The notes under the pieces are model-generated. The model did no database searches. It had not been told where the DNA came from and worked only from the letters and a program-made list of their open reading frames with translations. A DNA stretch of 64,000 bases from Azospirillum soli (GTDB lineage Bacteria; Pseudomonadota; Alphaproteobacteria; Azospirillales; Azospirillaceae). How positions within the stretch are numbered: position 1 is the first letter of the stretch; every line of letters begins with the position of its first letter. The stretch spans positions 496,001-560,000 of the forward strand of contig NZ_JAGINQ010000001.1 of NCBI RefSeq assembly GCF_017876165.1, given 5' to 3'. A program made the position numbers and the translations under genes. Shown here piece after piece: positions 51,027-60,579 of this stretch.

Positions 51027-52049
51027 TTACTTCGCGGCGACCAGCTCGCGCGGTCCCTTGTCCGCCCCGCTCGCCAGCGGGTTCTTGGGGTCTTGGATCC
51101 AGGCGACGATGTCGTCCATCACCACCTGCCCTTTCAGATCGCGCAGCAGCATGTGCCAGCCGTCCGGATAGACGGCGACCACATGCCGCCCGCCGGCGCC
51201 GAAGTCCTGTAAAGCCCGCTTCACGGGCTTCGGCGGCAGCACCTGCTCGTGCGCGCCGTACAGCACCAGCGACGGCACCTCCAGCCGTCCGCAGGCGGCC
51301 AGCGCCGAGCCCATCAGGTCGGTCAGCCCGTCCAGCGCGTCGACGCGCGAGCCCTTGATGACCATCGGGTCGCGGCCCAGCGCGCGCAGCATCTCGATGT
51401 TGTCGGAGGCCTGGATCTTCAAATCCTTCGGCGGGTGCACCACGATCCCGGGCACGAGGTTGTAGCTGAGCCACAGCATTGCTCGTGGGAAGAAGCCCAT
51501 GACCTCCCGCCCCCAAACGGCCGGGGCGACCAGGATGGTGCCGTCCACGGTCGGCGCGTTCCGCTGCGTCATGGCGGTCAGCACCACGGCCCCACCCATG
51601 CTCTCGCCCATCAGGTAGACCGGCACGCCGGGGTGGCGGGCGCGCACCTGTTCGACCGCCGTGTTCAGGTCGGCGACCAGCGTCGGCGTGCCCGGCCAGA
51701 TGCCCCGGTCGCGCGTCGCGCCGAAGCCCCTCTGATCGTAGGCGTAGGTCGCGATGCCGCGCGTGGCGAAGCTGCGCCCGGCCCCGTCGAAAGCATTCGA
51801 ATAGTCGTTGTAGCCGTGCAGAGCCACCACCACCGCCCGCACCGGGGCGCCGTTTTCCGGCAGCCAGCGGCGCAACGGCAGCTCGAACCCGTCGGCGGCG
51901 TAGAGGGCATTGTCGGTCAGCCTCGGCTGCGCGACCGGCGCGCCCATGGGCTGAAACGTGGCGGTGCAGCCCGACAGCATCAGACCCACCCCCAAAACCA
52001 ATCCAGCAACAACCTTCAAAGGGCGGCGCCGGACCGCATCACGCAGCAT
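51027..52049 (-). CDS. Lipoprotein alpha/beta hydrolase (monoacylglycerol lipase-like)
   Basis: A 340-residue protein. The N-terminal hydrophobic segment ends in the lipobox LMLSGC, so it is a predicted lipoprotein. The serine hydrolase domain has VVALHGYNDYSNAF (oxyanion region), the nucleophile elbow GESMGG and the C-terminal His in PDGWHMLLRD. It resembles Hydrolase_4-type lysophospholipases. The ATG at 52049 overlaps the end of the ABC ATPase gene by 11 bp, so the two are translationally coupled. The function may be lipid or murein-linked turnover at the envelope. Confidence 0.88.
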   Translation of the reverse strand: MLRDAVRRRPLKVVAGLVLGVGLMLSGCTATFQPMGAPVAQPRLTDNALYAADGFELPLRRWLPENGAPVRAVVVALHGYNDYSNAFDGAGRSFATRGIATYAYDQRGFGATRDRGIWPGTPTLVADLNTAVEQVRARHPGVPVYLMGESMGGAVVLTAMTQRNAPTVDGTILVAPAVWGREVMGFFPRAMLWLSYNLVPGIVVHPPKDLKIQASDNIEMLRALGRDPMVIKGSRVDALDGLTDLMGSALAACGRLEVPSLVLYGAHEQVLPPKPVKRALQDFGAGGRHVVAVYPDGWHMLLRDLKGQVVMDDIVAWIQDPKNPLASGADKGPRELVAAK

Positions 52050-53034
52050 CGTTGACGTTCCCTCGCGCATGCGCCCCGGCGGTCAGCTGGAGGAAGATGT
52101 CCTCCAAGTCTGATTCCTCCGTGCTCAGATCCACAACCCCAAGCCCCCCGCCCGCCAGCGCGGCCAGGATGGCGTCGACCCGCTGGCGGCTGGGCTCGTA
52201 GCGCACGACCAGCCGGCGCGGCTCGACCAGTTCCGCCTTGAAGCCGCCCAGCTCCGCCGGCACGCCGTCCAAATCCCGATCGACCACCACGGTCAGCGCC
52301 TTGGCGTCCACCCGGCGCAGCAGCTGCGCGGTCGGCTCGCAGGCGACCACCGCCCCATGGTTGATGATCGCGATGGTATCGCACAACTCCTCCGCTTCCT
52401 GGAGGTAATGCGTGGTAAGCAGGACCGTCGTCCCTTCACGGTTGAGCTTGCGCACATGCTCCCACAGCTGGATGCGCAGCTCGACATCGACGCCCGCCGT
52501 GGGCTCGTCCAGCACCAGCACGGGCGGCGTGTGCACCATCGCCTTGGCGACCATCAGGCGGCGCTTCATGCCGCCGGACAGCGACCGCGCGTAGGCGTCG
52601 GCCTTGTCGCGCAGGCCCACGGCCTCCAGCAGTTCCTCCGTCCGGCGTTCCTTCTTCGGAACCCCATAGAGCCCCGCCTGAAGCTCCAGCATCTCGCGGG
52701 GCGTGAAGAAGGGGTCCATGTTCAGTTCCTGCGGCACCACGCCGATGGACGCCCGCGCCTGGCGCGGGTGGTCGTCGATGTCGGTGCCCCAGATCGCCAC
52801 GGCGCCGTCGGTCTTGTTGACCAGCCCGGCGAGGATGTTGATGAGGGTCGATTTCCCCGCGCCGTTGGGACCCAGCAGCCCGAACAGCGAGCCGCGGGGA
52901 ATCGCCAGATCGATCCCCTTCAGCGCGTGTTTCGGCCCGGCCTTCCCGGCGGAGCGGTAAATCTTGGTGAGGTCGCGGACCTCGACGGCGTGCGCCGGCA
53001 GGTTGACGGGATTGAGTGAGGTGTGCGCAACCAT
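52039..53034 (-). CDS. ABC-2-type transporter ATP-binding protein
   Basis: A 331-residue ATPase. Walker A is GPNGAGKST, the Q-loop region is VVPQELNMDPFF, the ABC signature is SLSGGMKRRL, Walker B is VLVLDEPTAG and the H-loop is TTHYLQEAEE. The DrrA/YadG-like C-terminal extension has DLSTEESDLEDIFLQLT. No permease gene is adjacent. Instead it is coupled to a lipoprotein hydrolase, so the membrane partner must lie elsewhere. Confidence 0.92.
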   Translation of the reverse strand: MVAHTSLNPVNLPAHAVEVRDLTKIYRSAGKAGPKHALKGIDLAIPRGSLFGLLGPNGAGKSTLINILAGLVNKTDGAVAIWGTDIDDHPRQARASIGVVPQELNMDPFFTPREMLELQAGLYGVPKKERRTEELLEAVGLRDKADAYARSLSGGMKRRLMVAKAMVHTPPVLVLDEPTAGVDVELRIQLWEHVRKLNREGTTVLLTTHYLQEAEELCDTIAIINHGAVVACEPTAQLLRRVDAKALTVVVDRDLDGVPAELGGFKAELVEPRRLVVRYEPSRQRVDAILAALAGGGLGVVDLSTEESDLEDIFLQLTAGAHARGNVNDAA

Positions 53035-53178
53035 GGGCTTCGAAGCTTGGCCTTTCCGGTATCACCTTGATCCGCGCGGCGCGTTGGGTATCATCCGGCC
53101 GCGCGCGCGTGCCTCATTCGGTGGGCATCTTAACCATGACGCTGTCGCGCGAGTGTGTCAAAGAGGAGGATGTCTGCC

Positions 53179-53358
53179 ATGCAGCCGACCGAGACGATTG
53201 AAGTGGAAACCCTGACCGTCGGGTGTGACGGCGGCGGCGGTGCGCTGGGCCACCCGCTGGTCTATCTGACGCTGAGCGCCGAGGGCCGCACCGAGTGCCC
53301 CTACTGCTCACGCCGTTACGTCCTGAAGGAAGGCGCCAAGGTCGGCCACGGCCACTGA
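53179..53358 (+). CDS. Zinc-finger (CHCC-type) small protein, 59 aa
   Basis: A homologue of the zf-CHCC family, which includes the C-terminal domain of mitochondrial complex I subunit NDUFS6. Zinc ligands lie in TVGCDGGGGALGHP (Cys and His) and TECPYCSRRYVLK (two Cys). The ATG at 53179 is preferred because AGGAGG lies 9 bp upstream; the ATG at 53170 abuts it. It could be a complex I accessory subunit. Confidence 0.88.
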   Translation: MQPTETIEVETLTVGCDGGGGALGHPLVYLTLSAEGRTECPYCSRRYVLKEGAKVGHGH

Positions 53359-53413
53359 GTCTCTCAGACCGGGCCAACCCCTTTAAAAGACAAGGGTTAT
53401 TCCCAAAAAGCAG

Positions 53414-53442
53414 GGGCCGGAATCGTCCGGCCCTTTCTTTTT
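53414..53442 (+). terminator. Terminator after the zinc-finger gene
   Basis: GGGCCGG-AATCGT-CCGGCCC followed by TTTCTTTTT. Confidence 0.9.
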
Positions 53443-53531
53443 GCCCGCGCGCCCGCCATTCCGCGCTCCTATGACGCACGTTCTATAACCCCCCTTTCAT
53501 TACAATTGAGAAAAACATAAAGTGATCTGCC

Positions 53532-53561
53532 TTGACGTGCGCCGCCTTCCTGGCATCTACT
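53532..53561 (+). promoter_or_regulatory. Candidate promoter of the GGDEF-EAL gene
   Basis: TTGACG (53532-53537) and TCTACT (53556-53561) are spaced 18 bp apart. The predicted transcript would start after the TTG at 53563, which argues for the ATG at 53614 or 53662 as the translation start. Confidence 0.4.
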
Positions 53562-53613
53562 TTTGTGCGACGCAAAAGGGCTAAAGACAGAGACATCACG
53601 TCGAGTTCCAAAC

Positions 53614-55722
53614 ATGCTTTTCCCCAACGGTGCGGCCCTTGCGTCGGAAGAGGCGCGCTCGATGAGCCAGGAAACGGAAGAGCAGTACCGGAGTATTTTT
53701 GAGAACGCGGTCGAAGGTATTTACCAGACCACGGTCGATGGCCGTTATCTTCGCGTCAATCCGGCGCTGGCGCGGATCTATGGTTACGATTCGCCAGCCG
53801 ACCTGACCGACAACCTGACGGACATCGCCGGCCAGCTCTACGTCGATCCCGGCAAGCGCGAGGCCTTCGCCCGCGCCATGGCCGAACGGGACGTGGTGCA
53901 GAATTTCGAGGCGCGCGTTTTCCGCCGCGACGGCTCCATCATCTGGATCACCGAGAACGCGCGCTGCGTCCGCGACGCCGGTGGCCGCATCCGCTATTAC
54001 GAAGGCACCGTCCAGGACATCACCGAGCGCAAGCGGCACGAGGAGAAGATCCGCCTTCTCGCCACCGTGTTCGAAAGCGTGGCCGACGGCATCCTGATCG
54101 TGGACCCGGACCTGACCGTGCAGGCGGTCAACCCGGCCTACGAGGTGATGACCAACTTCCGCCGGGACGAGCTGCTGAACCGCCCGCTGGTCCTCTTCGC
54201 CCCCGGCTCGCACGAGCGCATCTTCATCGAGGACATCTGGCGCACCGCCCGCAGCGACGGCCGCTGGCAGGGCGAGGTGACCAGCTTCCGCCATTCCGGC
54301 GACGCCTTCGCGGCCTCCCTGTCGGTCAACGCCGTGCGCTCCCCCGGCGGGACGCTGGAACATTACGTCCTGACGCTCGCCGACATCAGCCAGCGCAAGT
54401 ACCAGGAACACCAGATCCGTTATCAGGCCAGCTTCGACCGGCTGACCGACCTGCCCAACCGCTGGCTGGTCTGCGAGCGCTTGGAGGAAGCCATCCTGCG
54501 AGCCCAGCGCACCCGCACCAAGGTGGCGGTGGCCTTCCTGGACCTGAACCGCTTCAAGCAGGTGAACGACACGCTGGGCCACCACGCCGGCGACGACCTG
54601 CTGAAGCTGGTCGCCAAGCGCCTGCGCAACTGCACGCGGGTGGCGGACACGGTGGGCCGTCTTGGCGGCGACGAGTTCCTGATCGTTGCCCCCGATGCCG
54701 CCGACCGCGCCTCCGGCGCCCGCCTCGTCGAGAAGGTCCTCTATTCGATGGGCGAGCCCTTCGCCGTCCACAATCAGGAGCTTTTCTGCGGCGCCTCCAT
54801 CGGCCTCGCCTTCTACCCCGACGACGGCGAGACGGCCGACCAGCTTCTCCGCAACGCCGACCTGGCCATGTACCACGCCAAGCGGAACCCGGAGCAGAAG
54901 TACGTCTTCTACGAGACCGGCATGCGCGAGCGGTCCGGCTTCACCTTGGGGCTGGAAAGCGACCTGCGCCGCGCCGCCTCGAACGGCGAGGAGTTCGAGC
55001 TTCATTTCCAGCCCAAGGTGGACACGAATCCGCGCCGCGTGATCGGCGCCGAGGCCCTGATCCGCTGGCGCCACCCCGCGCGCGGCCTCGTCAGCCCGGC
55101 GGAGTTCATCCCGCTGGCCGAGGAAACCGGCCTGATCTGGGAGATCGGCGCCTGGACCCTGCGCGAGGCCTGCGGCCGCCTGTCCGGCTGGCTGGCCTCC
55201 GGCCTGGATCTGGCGTCGGTGTCGGTGAACCTGTCGCCCCGCCAGTTCCAGGACGCCCGCCTCGTCAGCTTCGTGCGCAACGTGGTCGAGTCCACCAACA
55301 TCCCCCCCGGCCGGCTGGAGCTGGAGCTGACCGAGGGCGCCATGATCGGCGACATCGAAAAGGCCGTGACGATCCTGAACGAACTGAAGGACATCGGCGT
55401 GCGCCTGTCCATCGACGACTTCGGCACCGGCTATTCGTCGCTGGCCTACCTGAAGCGTTTCCCCATCGACACGCTGAAAATCGACCGCAGCTTCGTCCGC
55501 GACATCGTAAAGTCCGCGACCGACCCGGCCATCGTCGGCACCATCGTGAACCTCGCCGATAGCCTGGGCTTCGACACCATCGCCGAAGGCGTGGAAACCG
55601 AGGAACAAGCCGAAATGCTCCGCCAGCAGCGCTGCACAAGAATCCAGGGCTTCCTCATCAGCCGCCCCCTGGACGTGGTGGCGTTCGAGAGGTTCGTGGC
55701 GGAGAGCAACGTGGGGGTGTGA
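53614..55722 (+). CDS. PAS-PAS-GGDEF-EAL c-di-GMP turnover protein
   Basis: A protein of about 702 residues without membrane segments. PAS 1 (YRSIFENAVEGIYQTTVDGR) ends in a PAC motif, and PAS 2 begins ATVFESVADGILIVDPD. The GGDEF domain has an intact active site (GRLGGDEFLI). The EAL domain has intact motifs (EALIRW, ELTEGAMIGD, DDFGTGYSSLAYL, KIDRSF, AEGVETEEQ). It may therefore both make and degrade c-di-GMP under PAS control. The start is uncertain: 53614 is the first ATG after the candidate promoter, and 53662 (MSQETEEQYR) also fits. Confidence 0.93.
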   Translation: MLFPNGAALASEEARSMSQETEEQYRSIFENAVEGIYQTTVDGRYLRVNPALARIYGYDSPADLTDNLTDIAGQLYVDPGKREAFARAMAERDVVQNFEARVFRRDGSIIWITENARCVRDAGGRIRYYEGTVQDITERKRHEEKIRLLATVFESVADGILIVDPDLTVQAVNPAYEVMTNFRRDELLNRPLVLFAPGSHERIFIEDIWRTARSDGRWQGEVTSFRHSGDAFAASLSVNAVRSPGGTLEHYVLTLADISQRKYQEHQIRYQASFDRLTDLPNRWLVCERLEEAILRAQRTRTKVAVAFLDLNRFKQVNDTLGHHAGDDLLKLVAKRLRNCTRVADTVGRLGGDEFLIVAPDAADRASGARLVEKVLYSMGEPFAVHNQELFCGASIGLAFYPDDGETADQLLRNADLAMYHAKRNPEQKYVFYETGMRERSGFTLGLESDLRRAASNGEEFELHFQPKVDTNPRRVIGAEALIRWRHPARGLVSPAEFIPLAEETGLIWEIGAWTLREACGRLSGWLASGLDLASVSVNLSPRQFQDARLVSFVRNVVESTNIPPGRLELELTEGAMIGDIEKAVTILNELKDIGVRLSIDDFGTGYSSLAYLKRFPIDTLKIDRSFVRDIVKSATDPAIVGTIVNLADSLGFDTIAEGVETEEQAEMLRQQRCTRIQGFLISRPLDVVAFERFVAESNVGV

Positions 55723-55731
55723 GCGCCCTTA

Positions 55732-55792
55732 ATTCCCTCTCCCCTCCGGGAGGGAGGGGACCCGCGGCGTAGCCGTGGGGAGGGTGGGGGCA
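55732..55792. repeat. G-rich intergenic palindromic repeat
   Basis: CCCTCTCCCCTCC and GGGAGGGAGGGGA form a near-perfect hairpin. A further CCGCGGCGTAGCCGTGGGGAGGG part follows. It is related to the copies at 41881-41973 and 46978-47065 and lies between the GGDEF-EAL gene and polA. Confidence 0.65.
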
Positions 55793-55864
55793 AGTGTGGC
55801 CGCCCCTCGACTCTCCGGCCCGGTTCGGCCATGGTAGCGCCCCCAAAGGGATTGAGACCGCGCC

Positions 55865-58783
55865 ATGTCCGATAAGACCGCCGAAGACCAGAAGATCGCC
55901 GACGCCCAGGGCACCGAAACCAAGGCCCCCGCCCCCGCCGGGGACGGCAGCGGGCTGTATCTCGTGGACGGGTCGGGGTTCATCTTCCGGGCCTTCCACG
56001 CGCTGCCGATGCTGAACCGGCCGGACGGCACGCCGGTCAACGCGGTGCTGGGCTTCTCGAACATGCTGCTGAAGCTGCTGGCCGACCTGAAGGCGTCGGC
56101 CGTGGCGGTGGTCTTCGATTCGAAGCGGCTGAACTTCCGCAACGACTTCTACCCCGACTACAAGGCCCACCGCCCCGAACCGCCGGAGGAACTGAAGCCC
56201 CAGTTCGCCCTGATCCGCGAGGCGACGGAGGCCTTCTGCCTGCCCTGCCTGGAGCTGGAGGGCTACGAGGCCGACGACCTGATCGCCACCTACGCGCGCC
56301 TCGCGAACGAGGCTGGGCGCGAGGTGACCATCGTGTCGTCCGACAAGGACATGATGCAACTGGTCCGCCCCGGCGTGCGGATGCTCGACCCGCTGAAGAA
56401 CAAGCCCATCGGCCCCGACGAGGTGTTCGAGAAGTTCGGCGTTCCCCCGGACAAGGTGGTGGACGTGCAGGCTCTGGCCGGCGACAGCGTGGACAACGTG
56501 CCGGGCGTGCCGGGCATCGGCGTGAAGACGGCGGCGCAGCTCATCACGGAATACGGCGACCTCGAATCCCTGCTGGCCCGCGCGGGCGAGATCAAGCAGC
56601 CGGCCCGCCGCCAGAAGCTGACCGAGTTCGCGGAGCAGGCACGCGTCTCCCGCCGCCTCGTCCTGCTGGACGACCACGCCCCGGTGCCGAAGCCGCTGGA
56701 GGAGTTGCGCGTCCGCGAGCCCGACCACCAGAAGCTGATCGACTTCCTGCGCGCCCAAGGTTTCCGCACCATCGTCGCCCGCGTCGAGGCGGAGATGCGC
56801 AAGGACGGCACCATCGCCGACGGCGCCACCAGCGCGCCCGCTCCGGCAGCAGCCAGCGCCGGCAGCCCGGCCCCCTCCCCAGCCGCCGCCGAAGCCCCGG
56901 CCACCCCGCGCAGCCGCCCCGCCCCGGCGACCGACATCGCCAAGCGCTACGAACTGATCCAGGATCTCGACGCCCTGGCCGTCTGGGTCGAGCGCGCCCG
57001 GACCACCGGCGTCCTGGCCGTGGACACGGAAACGGATTCGCTGACGCCCTCCACCGCGACGCTGGTCGGCATTTCCCTCGCCACGGAACCGGGTCTGGCC
57101 TGCTACATCCCGCTGGCGCACAAGGCGCCGGGCACGGCGGCCAACGGCGAACTGGCCTTCGACGCGCCGGAGGCCCCGAAGCAGATCCCCACCGCCGACG
57201 TGATCGAAACGCTGAAGGGCGTGCTGGAAGACCCGGCGATCCTCAAGGTCGGCCACAACTTCAAGTTCGATTACCAGCTGTTCGCCCGCCACGGGGTCCA
57301 TGTCGGCCCCGTCGATGACAGCATGCTGATCTCATACGTGCTGGAGGGCGGCGGCCACGGCCACGGCATGGACGAGCTGGCCGAACTGCACCTCGCCTAC
57401 ACCCCGATCTCCTATGCGGAGGTCTGCGGCACCGGCAAGGCCAAGATCACCTTCGACCGCGTGCCCCTGGACAAGGCGCTCGACTACGCCGCCGAAGACG
57501 CCGACATCACGCTGCGCCTGTGGACGCTGCTGAAGCCGCGCCTCGTGGACGACCGCATGGTCACCGTCTACGAAACACTGGAGCGCCCGCTGGTCCCCAT
57601 CATCGCCGGCATGGAAACCTGCGGCGTGCGCGTGGACCGCGCGGCGCTGGCCCGCCTGTCCCAGGACCTCGCCGTCCGTCTGACGGAGATCGAAAAGGAA
57701 GTCCACATCCTCGCCAACCGCAGCTTCAACATCGGTTCGCCCAAGCAGCTCGGCGAAATCCTGTTCGATGAGCTGAAGCTCGGCACCGGCAAGAAGGGCA
57801 AGACCGGCGCCTACTCCACCGACTCAAGCGTCCTTGAGGAACTGTCGGAGCAGGGGCACACCATCGCCCAGCGCGTGCTCGACTGGCGCCAGTTGGCGAA
57901 GCTGAAGAGCACGTACACCGACGCGCTCCAAGCCCAGATCGCCGAGTCCACGGGCCGCGTGCACACCGCCTTCGCCATGGCGGTGACCAACACGGGCCGC
58001 CTGTCCTCGACCGACCCGAACCTGCAGAACATCCCCGTCCGCACCGAGGAAGGCCGCAAGATCCGCCGCGCCTTCGTGGCGATGCCCGGCCACAAGCTGC
58101 TGTCCGTGGACTATTCGCAGATCGAGCTGCGGCTGGTCGCCGAAATGGCCAACATCGGCGCCCTGAAGGAGGCCTTCCGCCAAGGCATCGACATTCACGC
58201 CGCGACGGCGTCCCAGGTCTTCGGCGTGCCGCTCGACCAGATGACGTCGGAGATCCGGCGCAAGGCCAAGGCCATCAACTTCGGCATCATCTACGGCATC
58301 TCGGGCTTCGGCCTGGGCCGGCAGCTCGGCATCATGCCGGGTGAAGCCAACGCCTTCATCAAGGCCTATTTCGAGCGCTTCCACGAGCTGAAGGCCTGGA
58401 TGGAGGAAACCAAGGCCTTTGCCCGCCAGCACGGCTATGTGGTGACCCTGTTCGGCCGGCGCTGCTACATGCCGGGCATCCACGACAAGAACGCCGCCCG
58501 CCGCGCCTTTGCCGAGCGTCAGGCCATCAACGCCCCCATCCAGGGCACCGCCGCCGACATCATGAAGCGGGCCATGGCCCGCGTCCCCGCCGCCCTGGAG
58601 GCCGCCGGCTCCCAGGCCCGCATGCTGTTGCAGGTGCACGACGAACTTCTGTTCGAGGTCCCGGAGGCGGAGGCCGACTCCGCCGCCAAGCTGATCAAGG
58701 AAGTGATGGAGGGTGCCGCCCAACTCGGCGTCCCCCTCGTTGCCGAAGCCGGCATCGGCGACAACTGGGAAGAGGCGCATTGA
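55865..58783 (+). CDS. polA: DNA polymerase I
   Basis: A 972-residue three-domain enzyme. The 5' nuclease has LYLVDGSGFIFRAFHALP, YEADDLIATYA and VSSDKDMMQLV. The 3'-5' exonuclease is intact (AVDTETDSL, VGHNFKFDYQLFARHG, YAAEDADITLRLW). The polymerase has motif A VDYSQIELRLVAE, motif B RRKAKAINFGIIYGIS and motif C LLQVHDELLFE. A Pro/Ala-rich linker follows the nuclease domain. Both exonuclease and polymerase residues look functional, so it should serve Okazaki-fragment processing and repair. Confidence 0.97.
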   Translation: MSDKTAEDQKIADAQGTETKAPAPAGDGSGLYLVDGSGFIFRAFHALPMLNRPDGTPVNAVLGFSNMLLKLLADLKASAVAVVFDSKRLNFRNDFYPDYKAHRPEPPEELKPQFALIREATEAFCLPCLELEGYEADDLIATYARLANEAGREVTIVSSDKDMMQLVRPGVRMLDPLKNKPIGPDEVFEKFGVPPDKVVDVQALAGDSVDNVPGVPGIGVKTAAQLITEYGDLESLLARAGEIKQPARRQKLTEFAEQARVSRRLVLLDDHAPVPKPLEELRVREPDHQKLIDFLRAQGFRTIVARVEAEMRKDGTIADGATSAPAPAAASAGSPAPSPAAAEAPATPRSRPAPATDIAKRYELIQDLDALAVWVERARTTGVLAVDTETDSLTPSTATLVGISLATEPGLACYIPLAHKAPGTAANGELAFDAPEAPKQIPTADVIETLKGVLEDPAILKVGHNFKFDYQLFARHGVHVGPVDDSMLISYVLEGGGHGHGMDELAELHLAYTPISYAEVCGTGKAKITFDRVPLDKALDYAAEDADITLRLWTLLKPRLVDDRMVTVYETLERPLVPIIAGMETCGVRVDRAALARLSQDLAVRLTEIEKEVHILANRSFNIGSPKQLGEILFDELKLGTGKKGKTGAYSTDSSVLEELSEQGHTIAQRVLDWRQLAKLKSTYTDALQAQIAESTGRVHTAFAMAVTNTGRLSSTDPNLQNIPVRTEEGRKIRRAFVAMPGHKLLSVDYSQIELRLVAEMANIGALKEAFRQGIDIHAATASQVFGVPLDQMTSEIRRKAKAINFGIIYGISGFGLGRQLGIMPGEANAFIKAYFERFHELKAWMEETKAFARQHGYVVTLFGRRCYMPGIHDKNAARRAFAERQAINAPIQGTAADIMKRAMARVPAALEAAGSQARMLLQVHDELLFEVPEAEADSAAKLIKEVMEGAAQLGVPLVAEAGIGDNWEEAH

Positions 58784-58817
58784 GGGGCGAGCGTTGAGGG
58801 GGCGGCGCCCCCTCTCC

Positions 58818-59645
58818 TCAATCCAGGAAAATGTCCGGCGCCAGCGGCGCCCCCGGCTTCACCGCATACTGGTCGAGGTCGGTCACGCCCTCCTCCGCCA
58901 GCACCTCGTCGTCGATGAAGAAATTGCCGGTCACCATCTTCGCGTCCCGCGTCAGGATGGCGTGCGCCGCGTCGGCCAGGATCTCCGGCTTGCGGCAGTT
59001 GTCGAACTCGGCGGCACCCTTCAGCATGGCGATGGCCGCCGTGCCGATGATCGTGCGCGGCCACAGGGAGTTGACGGCCACCTTGCCCCGGAACTCCTCG
59101 GCCATGCCCAGCGTGCACAGGCTCATCGCGTACTTGGCGATGGTGTAGGCGGTGTGGTGCTGGAACCAGCGCGGGTTCAGGTTCAGCGGCGGCGACAGGG
59201 TCAGGATGTGCGGGTTTTCCGCCTTCAGCAGATGCGGCAGGCAGGCCTGCGAGCAGGCGAAGGTCCCCCGCCCGTTGACCCCCATCATCAGGTCCCAGCG
59301 CTTCAGCGGGGTTTCCAGCGTGCCGGTCAGGCTGATGGCGCTGGCGTTGTTGACCAGAATGTCGATGCCACCGAACGCCTCGGCCGTCTTCGCCACTGCG
59401 TCGGCCACCTGCGCGTCGTCCCGGATGTCGCAGAGGATCGGCAGAGCCTTGCCGCCCGCCGCCTCGATCTCCTCGGCGGCGGAATAGATGGTGCCGGGCA
59501 GCTTCGGGTGCGGCTCGGTGGTCTTAGCGGCGACGGCAACGTTGGCGCCGTCGCGGGCCGCGCGCAGGGCGATCGCCTTGCCGATGCCCCGGCTGGCGCC
59601 GGTGATGAACAGAGTCTTTCCCTTCAGCGACCGGGTCTCGGTCAT
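58818..59645 (-). CDS. SDR-family oxidoreductase (HSDL2-like)
   Basis: A 275-residue short-chain dehydrogenase. It has TLFITGASRGIGKAIALRAA (cofactor), NNASAISLTGT, the Ser in ILTLSPPLNLN and the Tyr/Lys pair in AYTIAKYAMS. The LSPPLNLNPRWF stretch is typical of the hydroxysteroid dehydrogenase-like 2 subgroup. The substrate is unknown; lipid or acyl-CoA metabolism is likely. It is convergent with polA. Confidence 0.9.
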   Translation of the reverse strand: MTETRSLKGKTLFITGASRGIGKAIALRAARDGANVAVAAKTTEPHPKLPGTIYSAAEEIEAAGGKALPILCDIRDDAQVADAVAKTAEAFGGIDILVNNASAISLTGTLETPLKRWDLMMGVNGRGTFACSQACLPHLLKAENPHILTLSPPLNLNPRWFQHHTAYTIAKYAMSLCTLGMAEEFRGKVAVNSLWPRTIIGTAAIAMLKGAAEFDNCRKPEILADAAHAILTRDAKMVTGNFFIDDEVLAEEGVTDLDQYAVKPGAPLAPDIFLD

Positions 59646-59823
59646 GGCCCTTCCTCCCTACCCCGTGGTGCCGCGCCCGTTCGCCGAGCCGGCCTGTTGA
59701 TCGGCATCCTATCACAGATACCCGGCACGGCGTCCAGACGCATGCGTCATGCGAATAACCTATGCGTCAACACCGCCCCTGCGTTTAAAACGTCGATCAC
59801 CCGCCCTTCGGAGAGAACGTCCC

Positions 59824-60579
59824 GTGACCAGACTGGTCCGCCTGCTGGTGGCGCTTGCAGCACTCGGGACCGCCATTCCCGCCCTCGCCCAAGGCACGGC
59901 GCAGCATCTCTTCTACGAGGTCGTGTCCGCCGACGTTCCCGCCGACGCGTCCTACGAAGCGCGCCAGCGCCTGACCGAACGCGCCCGCGACGAACTGGTC
60001 CCGGCCATTCTGAGCGTCATGGGCCTTGACCAGCAATCGGCGGCGACCGAACTGCGCATGGGCGGCTACCGCCTGCACACCAACCCGTCGCTGCACACCG
60101 CCGCGCCGCTGGCCGACGCACCCGCCGACCGGCTGGCCGCCGCCATCGCCTGGACCTTCAGCCAGGACAGCGTCCTCGTAGCCGATTTCGGGGGCGGCGA
60201 CGGCACCACCGGCTACGCCCTGGTCCGCTTCCCCGAGGGCACACTGACGCCGGCCACGGCGCAACGATTCTTCGAAGCCGCCACGACGATCCATGACGGC
60301 CTCGGCGGCGGCTACACCGCCTTCGGCGACACGCTGCTGTTCCTCAACCTGCGCGGGCCTGACGGGCAACCCTACAGCGGCCTTTCCGACGCCGACTTTA
60401 CAAGCGCGCTCCGCATAGCCGTCGCGGGGTTCCCCACCACCACCCTGACCGAAACCGGCTTGGCCGACGCGCGGCTTGTCACCCCGCCTCCGGCCAACGA
60501 CAATCCGGCCCTGATCCCCCTGCGGGCGCGCCACGCCGCCCTCATCGCCGAAACCTTCACACCCGAGCCCGCACGATGA
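59824..60579 (+). CDS. Secreted hypothetical protein, 251 aa
   Basis: A signal peptide (hydrophobic run LLVALAALGTAIPALA, cleavage before QGTAQH) leads a periplasmic protein of unrecognised family. A central stretch reads VADFGGGDGTTGYALVRFPE. A GTG start at 59824 is supported by GGAGAG about 9 bp upstream and correct signal-peptide placement. Its stop overlaps the start of the BMP-type binding protein by 4 bp, so the two are translated together. Confidence 0.75.
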   Translation: MTRLVRLLVALAALGTAIPALAQGTAQHLFYEVVSADVPADASYEARQRLTERARDELVPAILSVMGLDQQSAATELRMGGYRLHTNPSLHTAAPLADAPADRLAAAIAWTFSQDSVLVADFGGGDGTTGYALVRFPEGTLTPATAQRFFEAATTIHDGLGGGYTAFGDTLLFLNLRGPDGQPYSGLSDADFTSALRIAVAGFPTTTLTETGLADARLVTPPPANDNPALIPLRARHAALIAETFTPEPAR

